Source: Rhodospirillales bacterium
GTDB lineage: Bacteria > Pseudomonadota > Alphaproteobacteria > Micavibrionales > UBA1664
Length of the DNA: 64,000 nt
Direction: 5' to 3'
Assembly (NCBI GenBank): GCA_023898805.1
Contig: CP060260.1
Location: 1,674,001-1,738,000 of the forward strand
In this document: positions 27,128 to 34,999 of the stretch, one piece after another
Layout: the number at the start of each line of letters is the position of its first letter
How positions within the stretch are numbered: the first letter of the stretch is position 1
Made by a program: the position numbers and the translations under genes
The notes under the pieces: generated by a model
The model's database searches: none
Told to the model about the DNA's origin: nothing
Seen by the model: only the letters and a program-made list of their open reading frames with translations

Positions 27128-27156
27128 ATAATATGAAAAATAATGATGAAAGTCAA
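27128..27156 (-). promoter_or_regulatory. Strong sigma-70-like promoter for a leaderless gene
   Basis: Reading the minus strand, TTGACT (27156-27151) and TATTAT (27133-27128) are 17 bases apart in a very AT-rich stretch. The predicted start of transcription is near 27121, the first base of the ATG of the small exported protein gene. The -35 overlaps the stop region of the lpxL-like gene. Confidence 0.6.
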
Positions 27157-27989
27157 GATTTCCAGCGCCGGTGCATCCACAACCACTGTTCCGGCGTAGC
27201 GCGGATCCAGCGTTCCAGAAATCCGTGCATCTCGCGCACCACCGTTTCGGTTTCACGGCCTGCGACCGCGATCGGCGGCTCAAGCGAAAACACGAAATGA
27301 CAGCCCTTCGTGCGTGCGATATGTCCCGGCACCAGCGGGCAGCCGGTCTTGCGCGCCAACTCGACAAAGGCGGTGCTGGTCATGGCGGGGCGGCCAAAAA
27401 AGGGCACCTCGATGCCGGTGTTCATTTTCTGGTCGATCAGCATCCCGACCGACTCTCCGCCTTCCAGCGCGCGCAAAATCTCGGCCAGTCCCTTGCGATG
27501 CTTGCCGAAGGATTTCAACCGCCCGCCAAAGCCGCGCAGCCGTACGATCAATCGGTCGACCAGCGGGTTGTTGGGCGCGCGATAGGCCGAATGCATGGTG
27601 ATGCCCTGACCCAGCAGCAGGGCGGGCGGCATGACTTCCCAATTGCCGATATGCCCGCTGACGAATAAAACCGTGCGCCCACGCAAAGCCTCGAATACCT
27701 CTAGGTTTAAATAAGTGACGCGGCTGCGCGCGATGGTTTCCAGATGCGGGTATTCCGCGATCACCCGCCCGAAATGCCGCCATATGCCGCCCACGCACGC
27801 TTTGACCTGCGCCGGCGTCCATTCAGGGAATGCGCGTTCGATATTGGCGCGCGCGGTGCGCGAAATGCCCATGCGCGGCCCGATCGCGCCCAGAATGACC
27901 GCCCCCATGCCCGACGCGGCATCGACCGGCAACACGGCGCATACCCCCAAAAAGCCGCGCAACAGCGCGTATTCAAGGACGTGGCGCAT
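27153..27989 (-). CDS. Lipid A biosynthesis lauroyl acyltransferase-like (LpxL/HtrB family)
   Basis: The 278-residue LABLAT-family enzyme has an N-terminal membrane anchor and the catalytic H-x4-E motif in FVSGHIGNWEVMP. AYRAPNNPLVDRLI, GESVGMLIDQKMNTGIEVPFFGR and the C-terminal PEQWLWMHRRW are family blocks. It adds a secondary acyl chain to the Kdo-lipid A precursor at the inner membrane. The ATG at 27989 overlaps the lpxK stop by one base (TGATG), so waaA-lpxK-lpxL are coupled. Which acyl chain it transfers cannot be told. Confidence 0.9.
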   Translation of the reverse strand: MRHVLEYALLRGFLGVCAVLPVDAASGMGAVILGAIGPRMGISRTARANIERAFPEWTPAQVKACVGGIWRHFGRVIAEYPHLETIARSRVTYLNLEVFEALRGRTVLFVSGHIGNWEVMPPALLLGQGITMHSAYRAPNNPLVDRLIVRLRGFGGRLKSFGKHRKGLAEILRALEGGESVGMLIDQKMNTGIEVPFFGRPAMTSTAFVELARKTGCPLVPGHIARTKGCHFVFSLEPPIAVAGRETETVVREMHGFLERWIRATPEQWLWMHRRWKS

Positions 27990-28948
27990 CACGGCACCAA
28001 AAGGCGGACCAGATCCGCCATGGCGTCGATGACCACCCGCACTTTTAAGGTCGAAACCCGATCGCGCCATGCCAGCGGAATGCGCACATGGTCCTTTTCG
28101 GTGGTTACGAGCTGCGCGCCGTGCTGCGCGGCCAGCCGCTCCAGGCGTTGCATGTCCGATTCCGAATACGGGTGATGGTCGGGAAAGGGGATGCAGGCGG
28201 CCAGTTCGGCAAGGCCGCCGCGCAACGTGTCGAAAAATTTATCCGGCCGTCCGATTCCGGCGAATGCCAGATACCGTGCCTGCGGCAGGGCACCGGCCTC
28301 GATCCGTCCCATAAATACGGGCAAATCCCCAAGCCGTGCGCGCAGGCCCGTCTTGTCCGGTCCGATGATGACGGCGGCGTGCGCGCGTTCCAGCGCCGCC
28401 GCAAGCGATTCCCGCAATGGTCCCGCCGGAATGCAGCGCCCGTTGCCGATGCCCACCGCCCCGTCGAAGACCAATACGCCCGCAGTCTTGGCGAAAGACG
28501 GGTTCTGGTATCCGTCATCTGCGATGACCAGATCGAAACCAGCGCTTTCCGTCAGTTTCAATCCCGCGACCCGGTCGGCGGCAACCACCACAGGTGCATG
28601 GCGTGCCAGCAAAACCGACTCGTCCCCGTGTCGCGTGCTCTCGGGCATCGCAGCCAGGGTTGCGGTGCGCGCTTCGCCGCCGTACCCACGCGTCAGGAAA
28701 CAGGGGTTGCGTACCTTGCCGCCTTCCATCAACGCCTGCATCAGGGCGATTGCCGTAGGCGTTTTGCCCGCGCCGCCGATCGTGACATTGCCCAGGCAGA
28801 TCACCGGAATTCGCGCGGCATAGGTATTGGCATGGCGTTGCCGCCGCGCCGCCGCCATGCACCACAGCCAGCCCAAAGGCGCCAGAATGCGCGCGGGTAT
28901 GCCGCCATTCGCGTCATACCAGAAACGCGGTGCGCACAGCGGCATCAT
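27989..28948 (-). CDS. lpxK: Tetraacyldisaccharide 4'-kinase
   Basis: LpxK (319 residues) phosphorylates the 4' position of the lipid A disaccharide. The Walker A segment is GNVTIGGAGKTPTAIAL, preceded by the typical membrane-proximal N-terminal helix; LTRGYGG, VIADDGYQNPS and the C-terminal PDHHPYSESDMQRLE, VTTEKDHVRIP follow. The ATG at 28948 overlaps the waaA stop by four bases. A longer open frame to 29173 is antisense-derived noise. Confidence 0.94.
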   Translation of the reverse strand: MMPLCAPRFWYDANGGIPARILAPLGWLWCMAAARRQRHANTYAARIPVICLGNVTIGGAGKTPTAIALMQALMEGGKVRNPCFLTRGYGGEARTATLAAMPESTRHGDESVLLARHAPVVVAADRVAGLKLTESAGFDLVIADDGYQNPSFAKTAGVLVFDGAVGIGNGRCIPAGPLRESLAAALERAHAAVIIGPDKTGLRARLGDLPVFMGRIEAGALPQARYLAFAGIGRPDKFFDTLRGGLAELAACIPFPDHHPYSESDMQRLERLAAQHGAQLVTTEKDHVRIPLAWRDRVSTLKVRVVIDAMADLVRLLVP

Positions 28949-30234
28949 GATGCGATCCCCGCGCTGGTCAGTGTGCGTCGCAGGTGCAGGACCACGCGCC
29001 CCAGCACGCCGTTTTGATCGGCCATGAAGCTTTGCGCCGTGCGGCCCATCGACGCCGCGCGCGTGTCGTCCTCCAACAGGCGTTGCAAGACTCCGGCCAG
29101 CTCGCCCGCGCTTTCGATGCGGATTGCGGCACGCGATTGGCGTAGATCCTCGGCGATTTCGGCAAAATTCCACATATGCGGACCGAAGACGACGGCACAG
29201 CCAAGTTGCGCGGGTTCGATCGGGTTATGCCCGCCGCCCGGTGTGGTGATCAGCGAATTGCCCAGAAACACGATCCGCGCCAGACGGTAAAACAACCCCG
29301 GTTCGCCCAGCGTATCTGCCAGATAAACCTGCATGTCCATGTACGGTGGCTCGGCCAGCGAGCGTTGCGCGACCCGGAACCCCTCGCGCTCCAGCATCGT
29401 ACGAATCTGTGGCCCGCGCGAGGGATGGCGCGGCATGATAATGCCCAGAAGATCGGGATGCGCGGCATTCAGCGTGCGCAGGACGTGGGCGCAGATTTCT
29501 TCCTCGCCCTCATGCGTGCTGGCGAACAGGATGACGGGCCGGTTCGCGACCTGCGCGCGCAGGGTTTCCAGTGCCGCCGGGTCATAGGGCAGGGGCGCGC
29601 CTGAATATTTCATGTTTCCCGCGACCACGACGTTTTGCGCGCCCAGCGTCCGCAGCCGCACGGCGTCGGCCTCGCTCTGCGCCAGACATACGTCGAACAA
29701 CGATAATACATGCGCGATCGTGCGCGGAACCCGCGACCAGCGCCGCGCGCTGCGCTCCGACATCCGCCCGTTGACCATCATGACCCCGGCCCGGCGCGCA
29801 TGCAGGGCATCCAGCGTGTTGGGCCACAATTCCGATTCCACCCATACCGCCGCCGCCGGCTGCCAGTGTTCAAGGAACCGCATGACCCATGCGGGATGAT
29901 CGAAAGGCGCGTATTGGTGCAGGATGCGCGGATGGTTCATGTCCCGCACCAGCCGCGCGGCGGTGACGGTGACCGTGGTGATCAGGCAGGTCAAATCGGC
30001 GTTGCGCTCCAGAATCAGCCGCGCGAGCGGCAGCACCGAGCGCATTTCTCCGATACTGGCGGCATGGATCCATAAAACCTTACCCGCAGGCCGGGGCAGG
30101 GTGGCGTTCCCATAGCGTTCGACGGCATGACCGCGCTCCTCATGCCTACGCGCCAGCCGTGCCAAAACCACAAGGCGTAAAAGCCAGCCGCAATGCCCGA
30201 TCACTGTCCGGTAGACGCGCAGAATCATGACCAT
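28945..30234 (-). CDS. waaA: 3-deoxy-D-manno-octulosonic acid transferase
   Basis: WaaA/KdtA adds Kdo to the lipid A precursor. The 429-residue GT30 enzyme has an N-terminal anchor helix, WIHAASIGEM (catalytic Glu), QYAPFDHPAWVMRF, ESELWPN, GNMKYSG, ASTHEGEEE, PRHPSRG and the C-terminal sugar-nucleotide site GGGHNPIEPAQLG with FGPHMWNF. Starts at 30234 or 30228 are both possible, and a GTG at 30270 is also open. It heads an LPS operon and lies 72 bases downstream of the A-B-A-B-A cluster on the same strand. Confidence 0.94.
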   Translation of the reverse strand: MVMILRVYRTVIGHCGWLLRLVVLARLARRHEERGHAVERYGNATLPRPAGKVLWIHAASIGEMRSVLPLARLILERNADLTCLITTVTVTAARLVRDMNHPRILHQYAPFDHPAWVMRFLEHWQPAAAVWVESELWPNTLDALHARRAGVMMVNGRMSERSARRWSRVPRTIAHVLSLFDVCLAQSEADAVRLRTLGAQNVVVAGNMKYSGAPLPYDPAALETLRAQVANRPVILFASTHEGEEEICAHVLRTLNAAHPDLLGIIMPRHPSRGPQIRTMLEREGFRVAQRSLAEPPYMDMQVYLADTLGEPGLFYRLARIVFLGNSLITTPGGGHNPIEPAQLGCAVVFGPHMWNFAEIAEDLRQSRAAIRIESAGELAGVLQRLLEDDTRAASMGRTAQSFMADQNGVLGRVVLHLRRTLTSAGIAS

Positions 30235-30306
30235 CTTTAAACGGCGCTCCGCATGGTTTGTCAAACCCACGTTAGGAAAAATGGCCGGCGCCCGAATCCT
30301 GGATAT

Positions 30307-31494
30307 TTATTTCTTCGTCGCCGTGCCAAGACCCAGACCGCCGCCCTGAATCTGCGTGACCGGCTGGTTGACCGTATCGAACATCTTGCTGTTCGCGGCC
30401 TGATACAGGGTGGAGCGCAGGGCGTCGCCGGCGCAGCCCTTGGGCAGCAGGTTGTTGAGGGAGCCGAGTTTGCCAAGGCTGGGCAGTTTGATCGGGTTTT
30501 CGCACTGCACGTATTTAAGGATCATGTCGACCATCAGCCCGCAAAGCTGGCTTGAGAACGCATCGCCGAGGCCGAGTGAGTCCATGAGGGAGGACAGGGC
30601 GGATTGGGCCATGGACTGGAAGTTGAGCATTTTGGGCAGGAACTGCGCGGCCTGGGTGAAGGACTGCATCTGCGCGCCGAACATCTTGGACATCAGGCCG
30701 GAAATGGGACCGCCGGCGGAAAGCAGGCCGCCCAGAAACTGGTTGGAATACATGCTGGGCACGTTGGAAAATTGGTTGCCGATGCGCTGCAATTCCTTGG
30801 ACATGCATGGCGTGTTCGTCACCTGCGCCACCGATGGGGGCGGAGCCATATTTGTCGCGACGAATTCGTTCTTGCGCGAAACCGCGGCGTTCACCTGTTC
30901 CGACACCCGCGCATAAATTTTTTCGTCGCACAAAAGATTGGTGCCGGTATTCGTGGCCTTGCCGTCATATGCGCAATCAGGGCTGCTAAACGCCTGCAAG
31001 TATCTTCCCATATCTGTCTGGTAACCATCTGTACACTTGCCACCGCTCAGGCATCTCCCAACCCCTGCGCATCCAAGCAAGTGGGATGCACCGATCAATC
31101 CCTCGCGTGTGATGGTAATGCCCTTGTAATCTTTTCCTATCCAGCCAGACAGGTTTTTATCCACGCATGCAGCATTGTTGGCGGTGAATTTTGCCATGAT
31201 GCTGTCCTGCAACGCAGGATCGTTGAGGAATTTTTGCGGGTCGTACGGGTCCATATATCCTTTCAGCGTGCCAGGGCAAAACTGATACCGGCCCATGCAG
31301 CCTTCTGTGTTGACGCATGTGTATCCGGCAGACCCTTGCGCGCAGCCGCCGTTACTTTCCAGCTTGGCCATGCAATCCTGATATTGATCGGCCCGGGCAT
31401 TGGAAAAAAACACGAACGATGCAAGAAAAACCGAAAGCAGCAGCAAAAACGAACCCGCCTGTTTCAGACGTGGTCTAAGATTCTGTTCGTGCAT
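30307..31494 (-). CDS. Family A protein: exported lysozyme-like domain plus five-cysteine domain (copy A1)
   Basis: The 395-residue product has a Sec signal peptide (hydrophobic LLLLSVFLASFVFF, cleavage near ARA-D). An N-terminal lysozyme/lytic-transglycosylase-like domain (about residues 37-180) has the candidate catalytic Glu in AKLESNGGC, then GCMGRYQFC and ITREGLIGASHLLGCAGVG. The C-terminal domain (about 190-365) has CDEKIYARVSEQVNA, TPCMSKELQRI, SSQLCGLMVDM, YVQCENPIKLP and PKGCAG. That second domain is shared with the other family A genes and I do not recognise it. ATG 31509 is an alternative start. A peptidoglycan-cleaving role is inferred from the motifs. Confidence 0.75.
   Translation of the reverse strand: MHEQNLRPRLKQAGSFLLLLSVFLASFVFFSNARADQYQDCMAKLESNGGCAQGSAGYTCVNTEGCMGRYQFCPGTLKGYMDPYDPQKFLNDPALQDSIMAKFTANNAACVDKNLSGWIGKDYKGITITREGLIGASHLLGCAGVGRCLSGGKCTDGYQTDMGRYLQAFSSPDCAYDGKATNTGTNLLCDEKIYARVSEQVNAAVSRKNEFVATNMAPPPSVAQVTNTPCMSKELQRIGNQFSNVPSMYSNQFLGGLLSAGGPISGLMSKMFGAQMQSFTQAAQFLPKMLNFQSMAQSALSSLMDSLGLGDAFSSQLCGLMVDMILKYVQCENPIKLPSLGKLGSLNNLLPKGCAGDALRSTLYQAANSKMFDTVNQPVTQIQGGGLGLGTATKK
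30392..30842 (-). repeat. Near-identical 451-base block, copy 1
   Basis: This stretch inside gene A1 matches 32341-32791 inside gene A2 at a fixed offset of 1949 bases, with seven differences, all silent. Identity stops sharply at both edges. It encodes the five-cysteine domain. Confidence 0.9.
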
Positions 31495-31533
31495 GCCCAT
31501 CCCTGCCATTGGCGCGTATCCCCTCAATCCGCC

Positions 31534-32115
31534 TTAATTCGCATTCGGTCCTGAAACGAATTCGTATTCTTTCGTTCTTGGATCCATCCGCCAGATCGTA
31601 TTCGCGTTGCCCACATTGGTCGGCGTTGGCAGCACAAGATCGTAATAATCCGGGTTTGGACCCTGTATCAGGAAAAAGTCACCCGCATTGTAATCCCAGA
31701 CCGTGCGGTATTTGTTGTCGCCCAGATTTTCGGCGATGGCGGTTTCGCAGTACTGCACGCCGCAAACGCCGGGTTGGTTGAACACGGCGGCTATGCTGTT
31801 CTTGGGCTTGCCGGGACCAAGGGAAACAAAGCGCGCGAAGATTTTCGGCTCATCAGGAATATACGACTTCATATCCTTGATTTTGGCGGCATACAGCTTG
31901 CGGATCAAATCCTCGGCGGCCTTGTCCGATGTCTGTGTGTCCGAATCGAAATGCTGCGGCCTGCCTGAATCCGGATCCGCCGCGGGCTGGCTTTTCTGGG
32001 CAGGTTGCGATGCTTTCGTCGCAGTCGCCGAAACCGGCCCCACGGCCAACCCGAAGGCCAGCGCACAGGCCATGCCGGCCAGTGCCAGATGACGGAAATA
32101 CGGTGAAAATTGCAT
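31534..32115 (-). CDS. Family B protein: small exported CG...C protein (copy B1)
   Basis: The 193-residue protein has a Sec signal (LALAGMACALAFGLAVGPVSA), a Gln/Pro/Ser-rich linker, then a domain with KIFARFVSLGPGKPKNSI, VCGVQYCETAIAENL, VWDYNAGDFF, DLVLPTPTN and TIWRMDP. The last part aligns with B2 along its length (ARF, PK-S, CG...C, W, N-GD-F, L-L, W-M). AAGGGTG precedes ATG 32115; ATG 32196 would overlap the A2 stop as ATGA but adds an odd extension. It lies between A2 and A1. The function is unknown; an inhibitor or partner of the A proteins is inference. Confidence 0.7.
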   Translation of the reverse strand: MQFSPYFRHLALAGMACALAFGLAVGPVSATATKASQPAQKSQPAADPDSGRPQHFDSDTQTSDKAAEDLIRKLYAAKIKDMKSYIPDEPKIFARFVSLGPGKPKNSIAAVFNQPGVCGVQYCETAIAENLGDNKYRTVWDYNAGDFFLIQGPNPDYYDLVLPTPTNVGNANTIWRMDPRTKEYEFVSGPNAN

Positions 32116-32192
32116 GGCCACACCCTTTGAAAAACGCAAGCCCTTCATTCTAACCCAAAACCGGGCAAAAATCATGTTTGCTTGGGGCATAT

Positions 32193-33479
32193 TCATTGGC
32201 TGCCCCCGATACTGGTCGTGCTTGTCGTATTTGTCGGCGGAAGGCCGCGTGAATCGTTGATGTCCGTGGCCGACCCAAAGCTCAGCGTACCGTTGGGAAG
32301 CGAAACGATCGGCTGGCTGGCGGTGCGCAGCGATTGCATGTTCGCGGCCTGATACAGGGTGGAGCGCAGGGCGTCGCCGGCGCAGCCCTTGGGCAGCAGG
32401 TTGTTGAGGGAGCCGAGTTTGCCAAGGCTGGGCAGTTTGATCGGGTTTTCGCACTGCACGTATTTAAGGATCATGTCGACCATCAGCCCGCAAAGCTGGC
32501 TTGAGAATGCATCGCCGAGGCCGAGCGAGTCCATGAGGGAGGATAGGGCGGATTGGGCCATGGACTGGAAGTTGAGCATTTTGGGCAGGAACTGCGCGGC
32601 CTGGGTGAAGGACTGCATCTGCGCGCCGAACATTTTTGACATCAGGCCGGAAATGGGACCGCCAGCGGAAAGCAGGCCGCCCAGAAACTGGTTGGAATAC
32701 ATGCTGGGCACGTTGGAAAACTGGTTGCCGATGCGCTGCAATTCCTTGGACATGCATGGCGTGTTCGTCACCTGCGCCACCGATGGGGGCGGGGAGTGGT
32801 TTGTGGCCACGAATTCATTCTTGCGCGAGACCGCGCCGTTCACCTGATCCGACACGCCAGCATAGATTGCCTGATCGCACATTTTCCCGCTTACCGCGCT
32901 GCCGTTGCCGCCTCCCCCGCACTCCGGCCCGCCCTCTGCGCTGTATCCGGCAAACTGGCTCAAGTAATCCGAACAGGATGTATTGCCATCATCCACGTCC
33001 ATGTTTTTTGTAAGATAGTTTTTGACACCGGTAACGCCGCACAGATGCGCGGCACCAAGAATCCCTGATTCGGTAATCGTCGTACCATAACTGTCTGTTT
33101 TTCCAACATATTGGTTAATTATGTCTTGAAGTTCGCGTCGGTGCGCTTCTGTATAGGCCCTGATCGCATTCTGTTGCGCCTCCACGCTGGATGTCATGAC
33201 CCATTTACCGTTCTGGTAAGCGGTTTGCAGACCATATTGGGCGGCTTCCGCGCTGCAAAACTGATACAGGCCGCAGCAATGGTCGCCTTTTTTTGTGATC
33301 GCGCAGACATCAGGCCGATTGCTGCTCTCCTGTTTCGCCAACGCGTTATAATAATCGTCCATTTTGCAGCCGGATGCGGGCGGCGTGTCCTCTGCATGTA
33401 GGAATGAAAAAAAACAAAAAGGCAAAAGGAGGCAAAACAGAAAAATAAAGAATCTGTTTCGCGGATAGGCCTCTATCAT
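32193..33479 (-). CDS. Family A protein: exported lysozyme-like domain plus five-cysteine domain (copy A2)
   Basis: The 428-residue protein has a long Phe/Leu-rich Sec signal ending near LHAED. A lysozyme-like domain (about residues 40-200) follows, with candidate catalytic Glu in LAKQESSNRP, CCGLYQFC, ITESGILGAAHLCGVTGV and SDYLSQFAGY; it is related to but far diverged from the A1 domain. The C-terminal domain is identical in protein sequence to A1 over about 150 residues, then the tails differ (Thr/Ser-rich here). The ATG at 33479 overlaps the B2 stop (ATGA), so B2 and A2 are translationally coupled. Muramidase function is inferred. Confidence 0.75.
   Translation of the reverse strand: MIEAYPRNRFFIFLFCLLLPFCFFSFLHAEDTPPASGCKMDDYYNALAKQESSNRPDVCAITKKGDHCCGLYQFCSAEAAQYGLQTAYQNGKWVMTSSVEAQQNAIRAYTEAHRRELQDIINQYVGKTDSYGTTITESGILGAAHLCGVTGVKNYLTKNMDVDDGNTSCSDYLSQFAGYSAEGGPECGGGGNGSAVSGKMCDQAIYAGVSDQVNGAVSRKNEFVATNHSPPPSVAQVTNTPCMSKELQRIGNQFSNVPSMYSNQFLGGLLSAGGPISGLMSKMFGAQMQSFTQAAQFLPKMLNFQSMAQSALSSLMDSLGLGDAFSSQLCGLMVDMILKYVQCENPIKLPSLGKLGSLNNLLPKGCAGDALRSTLYQAANMQSLRTASQPIVSLPNGTLSFGSATDINDSRGLPPTNTTSTTSIGGSQ
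32341..32791 (-). repeat. Near-identical 451-base block, copy 2
   Basis: Partner of 30392-30842. The same domain in A3 (34109-34891) is clearly homologous but more diverged, so this pair was duplicated or converted recently. Confidence 0.9.
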
Positions 33480-34093
33480 GGGCGTATCGCGCCAGTCTGT
33501 TTGATAAGCTCGAAAGAGCCGCCATTCGAGGGCATGACCCAATGCGAGGTGTGGTCGCCTCTGAGCATGTTCATGAAAAGCAGGTTTTCCTTGGCATCCG
33601 TGGAGAAGCTGAATTCATCCCCCATGTTATAAAAAACCTGCTTCCAAACATTCTTCTTCGAATCGACCTTTTCAAAAATATAGGCTGTACACCCGGTTGC
33701 GGCCCCGCAGGAGGCATCGCTGTCGATGTAGACGATGATCAGGCTGTCCTTGGGCAGGATGGAAGTAGGAATAAACCGGGCGGAAACATCAAAATGCAAG
33801 TTTTGAAACTTTTTGGCCTCGCTGATGATATCCTTGGCAAGCACCGATGCGATGCGCATGGCCTCCGGATCGCTTTTTGCAGGTGCTAAATCAAGCGCCG
33901 AAAAACCTGCTGAGGTGTTTTGCTGATTGATTCCGAGGGGAGGATGGCCCGTGTTGGCCAGCCCGCTGGTGCAGCCGCCGACGACGAAAAGCAGGCCAAG
34001 AGAAAACGCGCCGAACACGGTTCTCAGCCGGGCTGTCCGTTCCTGCCGACTTTTGGCGCGCTTGGAAAAATGGGTCTGGATATCTGCTTTCAT
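33476..34093 (-). CDS. Family B protein: lipid-anchored CG...C protein (copy B2)
   Basis: The 205-residue protein has a long basic N-terminus (about 28 residues), a hydrophobic helix and a lipobox-like VVGGC, so it is probably a lipoprotein. The mature part contains FDVSARFIPTSILPKDSLI, SCGAATGCTAYIFEKV, VFYNMGDEFSF and HWVMPSNGGSFELI, matching B1 in order and spacing. AGGTGA precedes the ATG; a GTG at 34108, next to the A3 stop, is an alternative. It sits between A3 and A2 and overlaps A2 by four bases. The function is unknown. Confidence 0.7.
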   Translation of the reverse strand: MKADIQTHFSKRAKSRQERTARLRTVFGAFSLGLLFVVGGCTSGLANTGHPPLGINQQNTSAGFSALDLAPAKSDPEAMRIASVLAKDIISEAKKFQNLHFDVSARFIPTSILPKDSLIIVYIDSDASCGAATGCTAYIFEKVDSKKNVWKQVFYNMGDEFSFSTDAKENLLFMNMLRGDHTSHWVMPSNGGSFELIKQTGAIRP

Positions 34094-34108
34094 GTATTTG
34101 TCTGTCAC

Positions 34109-34891
34109 CTAGTACAATGTTCCATTTTCCGTCGGCTGTTTCGCGTCAATGGTTCCGCGCGCCTTATTAAGCGTGTCGGCACTGCCCATATAGGATTGTC
34201 CGGTGGGCGAGGTGAAGATCGGCTGGTTGCGCGTTTGCATGGCTTCAAGGTTGCCCGCCTGATACAGGGCAGAACGCAGGGCGGAACCGGCGCAACCCTT
34301 GGGCAGCAGGTTGTTAAGCGACCCGAAGAGATTGCCAAGGCTTGGCAGTTTGATCGGGTTTTCGCACTGCACGTATTTAAGCAGCATGTCGACCATCAAC
34401 CCGCATAATTGGCTTGAGAACGCATCGCCGAGTCCAAGGGAATCGAGCAGGCTGCCCAGCGCGCTTGACGCCATCGACTGGAAGTCCAGCATTTTGGGCA
34501 GCATTTTTGCCGCATCGTTGAAGGAATCGATGTTCGCCTTGAACATCTTGGCCATCAGGCCGGAAATGGGACCGCCCGCGGAAAGCAGGCCGCCGATGAA
34601 CTGGTTGGAATACATGCTGGGCACGTTGGAAAACTGGTTCGATATGCGTTGCAGTTCCTTGGACATGCAAGGCGTGTTCGATACCTGTGCCACGGACGGC
34701 GGCGGCGTGAAATTGGTCGAAACGAATTCGTTCTTGGCGGTGACATAGCGGTCGATCTGCGCGGAAACCCCCTGGGTCATCACGCTGTCGCAGATCTGCC
34801 CACCCGCGAAGACAGGACCGGCCAAGGCAAGCCACGCCCCGGCCGCGAAAGCCATGATTTTTAAATAGAATCCACGCTCGAAGCTTGACAT
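34109..34891 (-). CDS. Family A protein: five-cysteine domain only (copy A3)
   Basis: The 260-residue protein has a signal peptide (AFAAGAWLALAGPVFA) and then directly the shared domain: ICDSVMTQGVSAQIDRYVTAK, TPCMSKELQRI, SSQLCGLMVDM, YVQCENPIKLP and PKGCAG. No lysozyme-like domain is present. Identity to A1/A2 is lower than between those two, and the C-terminal tail (QPIFTSPTGQSYMGSAD) resembles the A2 tail. It is the first gene of the five, preceded by AGGGA and a good promoter. It may be the founding or carrier form of the domain; that is inference. Confidence 0.72.
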   Translation of the reverse strand: MSSFERGFYLKIMAFAAGAWLALAGPVFAGGQICDSVMTQGVSAQIDRYVTAKNEFVSTNFTPPPSVAQVSNTPCMSKELQRISNQFSNVPSMYSNQFIGGLLSAGGPISGLMAKMFKANIDSFNDAAKMLPKMLDFQSMASSALGSLLDSLGLGDAFSSQLCGLMVDMLLKYVQCENPIKLPSLGNLFGSLNNLLPKGCAGSALRSALYQAGNLEAMQTRNQPIFTSPTGQSYMGSADTLNKARGTIDAKQPTENGTLY

Positions 34892-34923
34892 GCCCGATTG
34901 TCCCTGTACCCCGCTGTTCTTTC

Positions 34924-34953
34924 ATTATACTGAAAAAACACCTGTTTTTACAA
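34924..34953 (-). promoter_or_regulatory. Putative sigma-70 promoter of the A-B-A-B-A cluster
   Basis: On the minus strand TTGTAA (34953-34948) and a consensus TATAAT (34929-34924) are 18 bases apart. Transcription would start near 34917, about 26 bases before the A3 ATG. The divergent nucleotidyltransferase gene lies on the other side. Confidence 0.6.
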
Positions 34954-34999
34954 ATCCCAATTTACGTCTAGGATGCGGGTGAGGGGGAGCGCGGAGAAT

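Noticed and set aside
30255..30267. Short palindrome GGTTTGTCAAACC between A1 and waaA as a terminator
   Set aside because: The stem is only 6 bases and no T run follows, so read-through from the A-B cluster into waaA cannot be excluded.
34973..34999. Longer start of the nucleotidyltransferase
   Set aside because: The ATG at 35000 has GGAG at good spacing and fits the family start.
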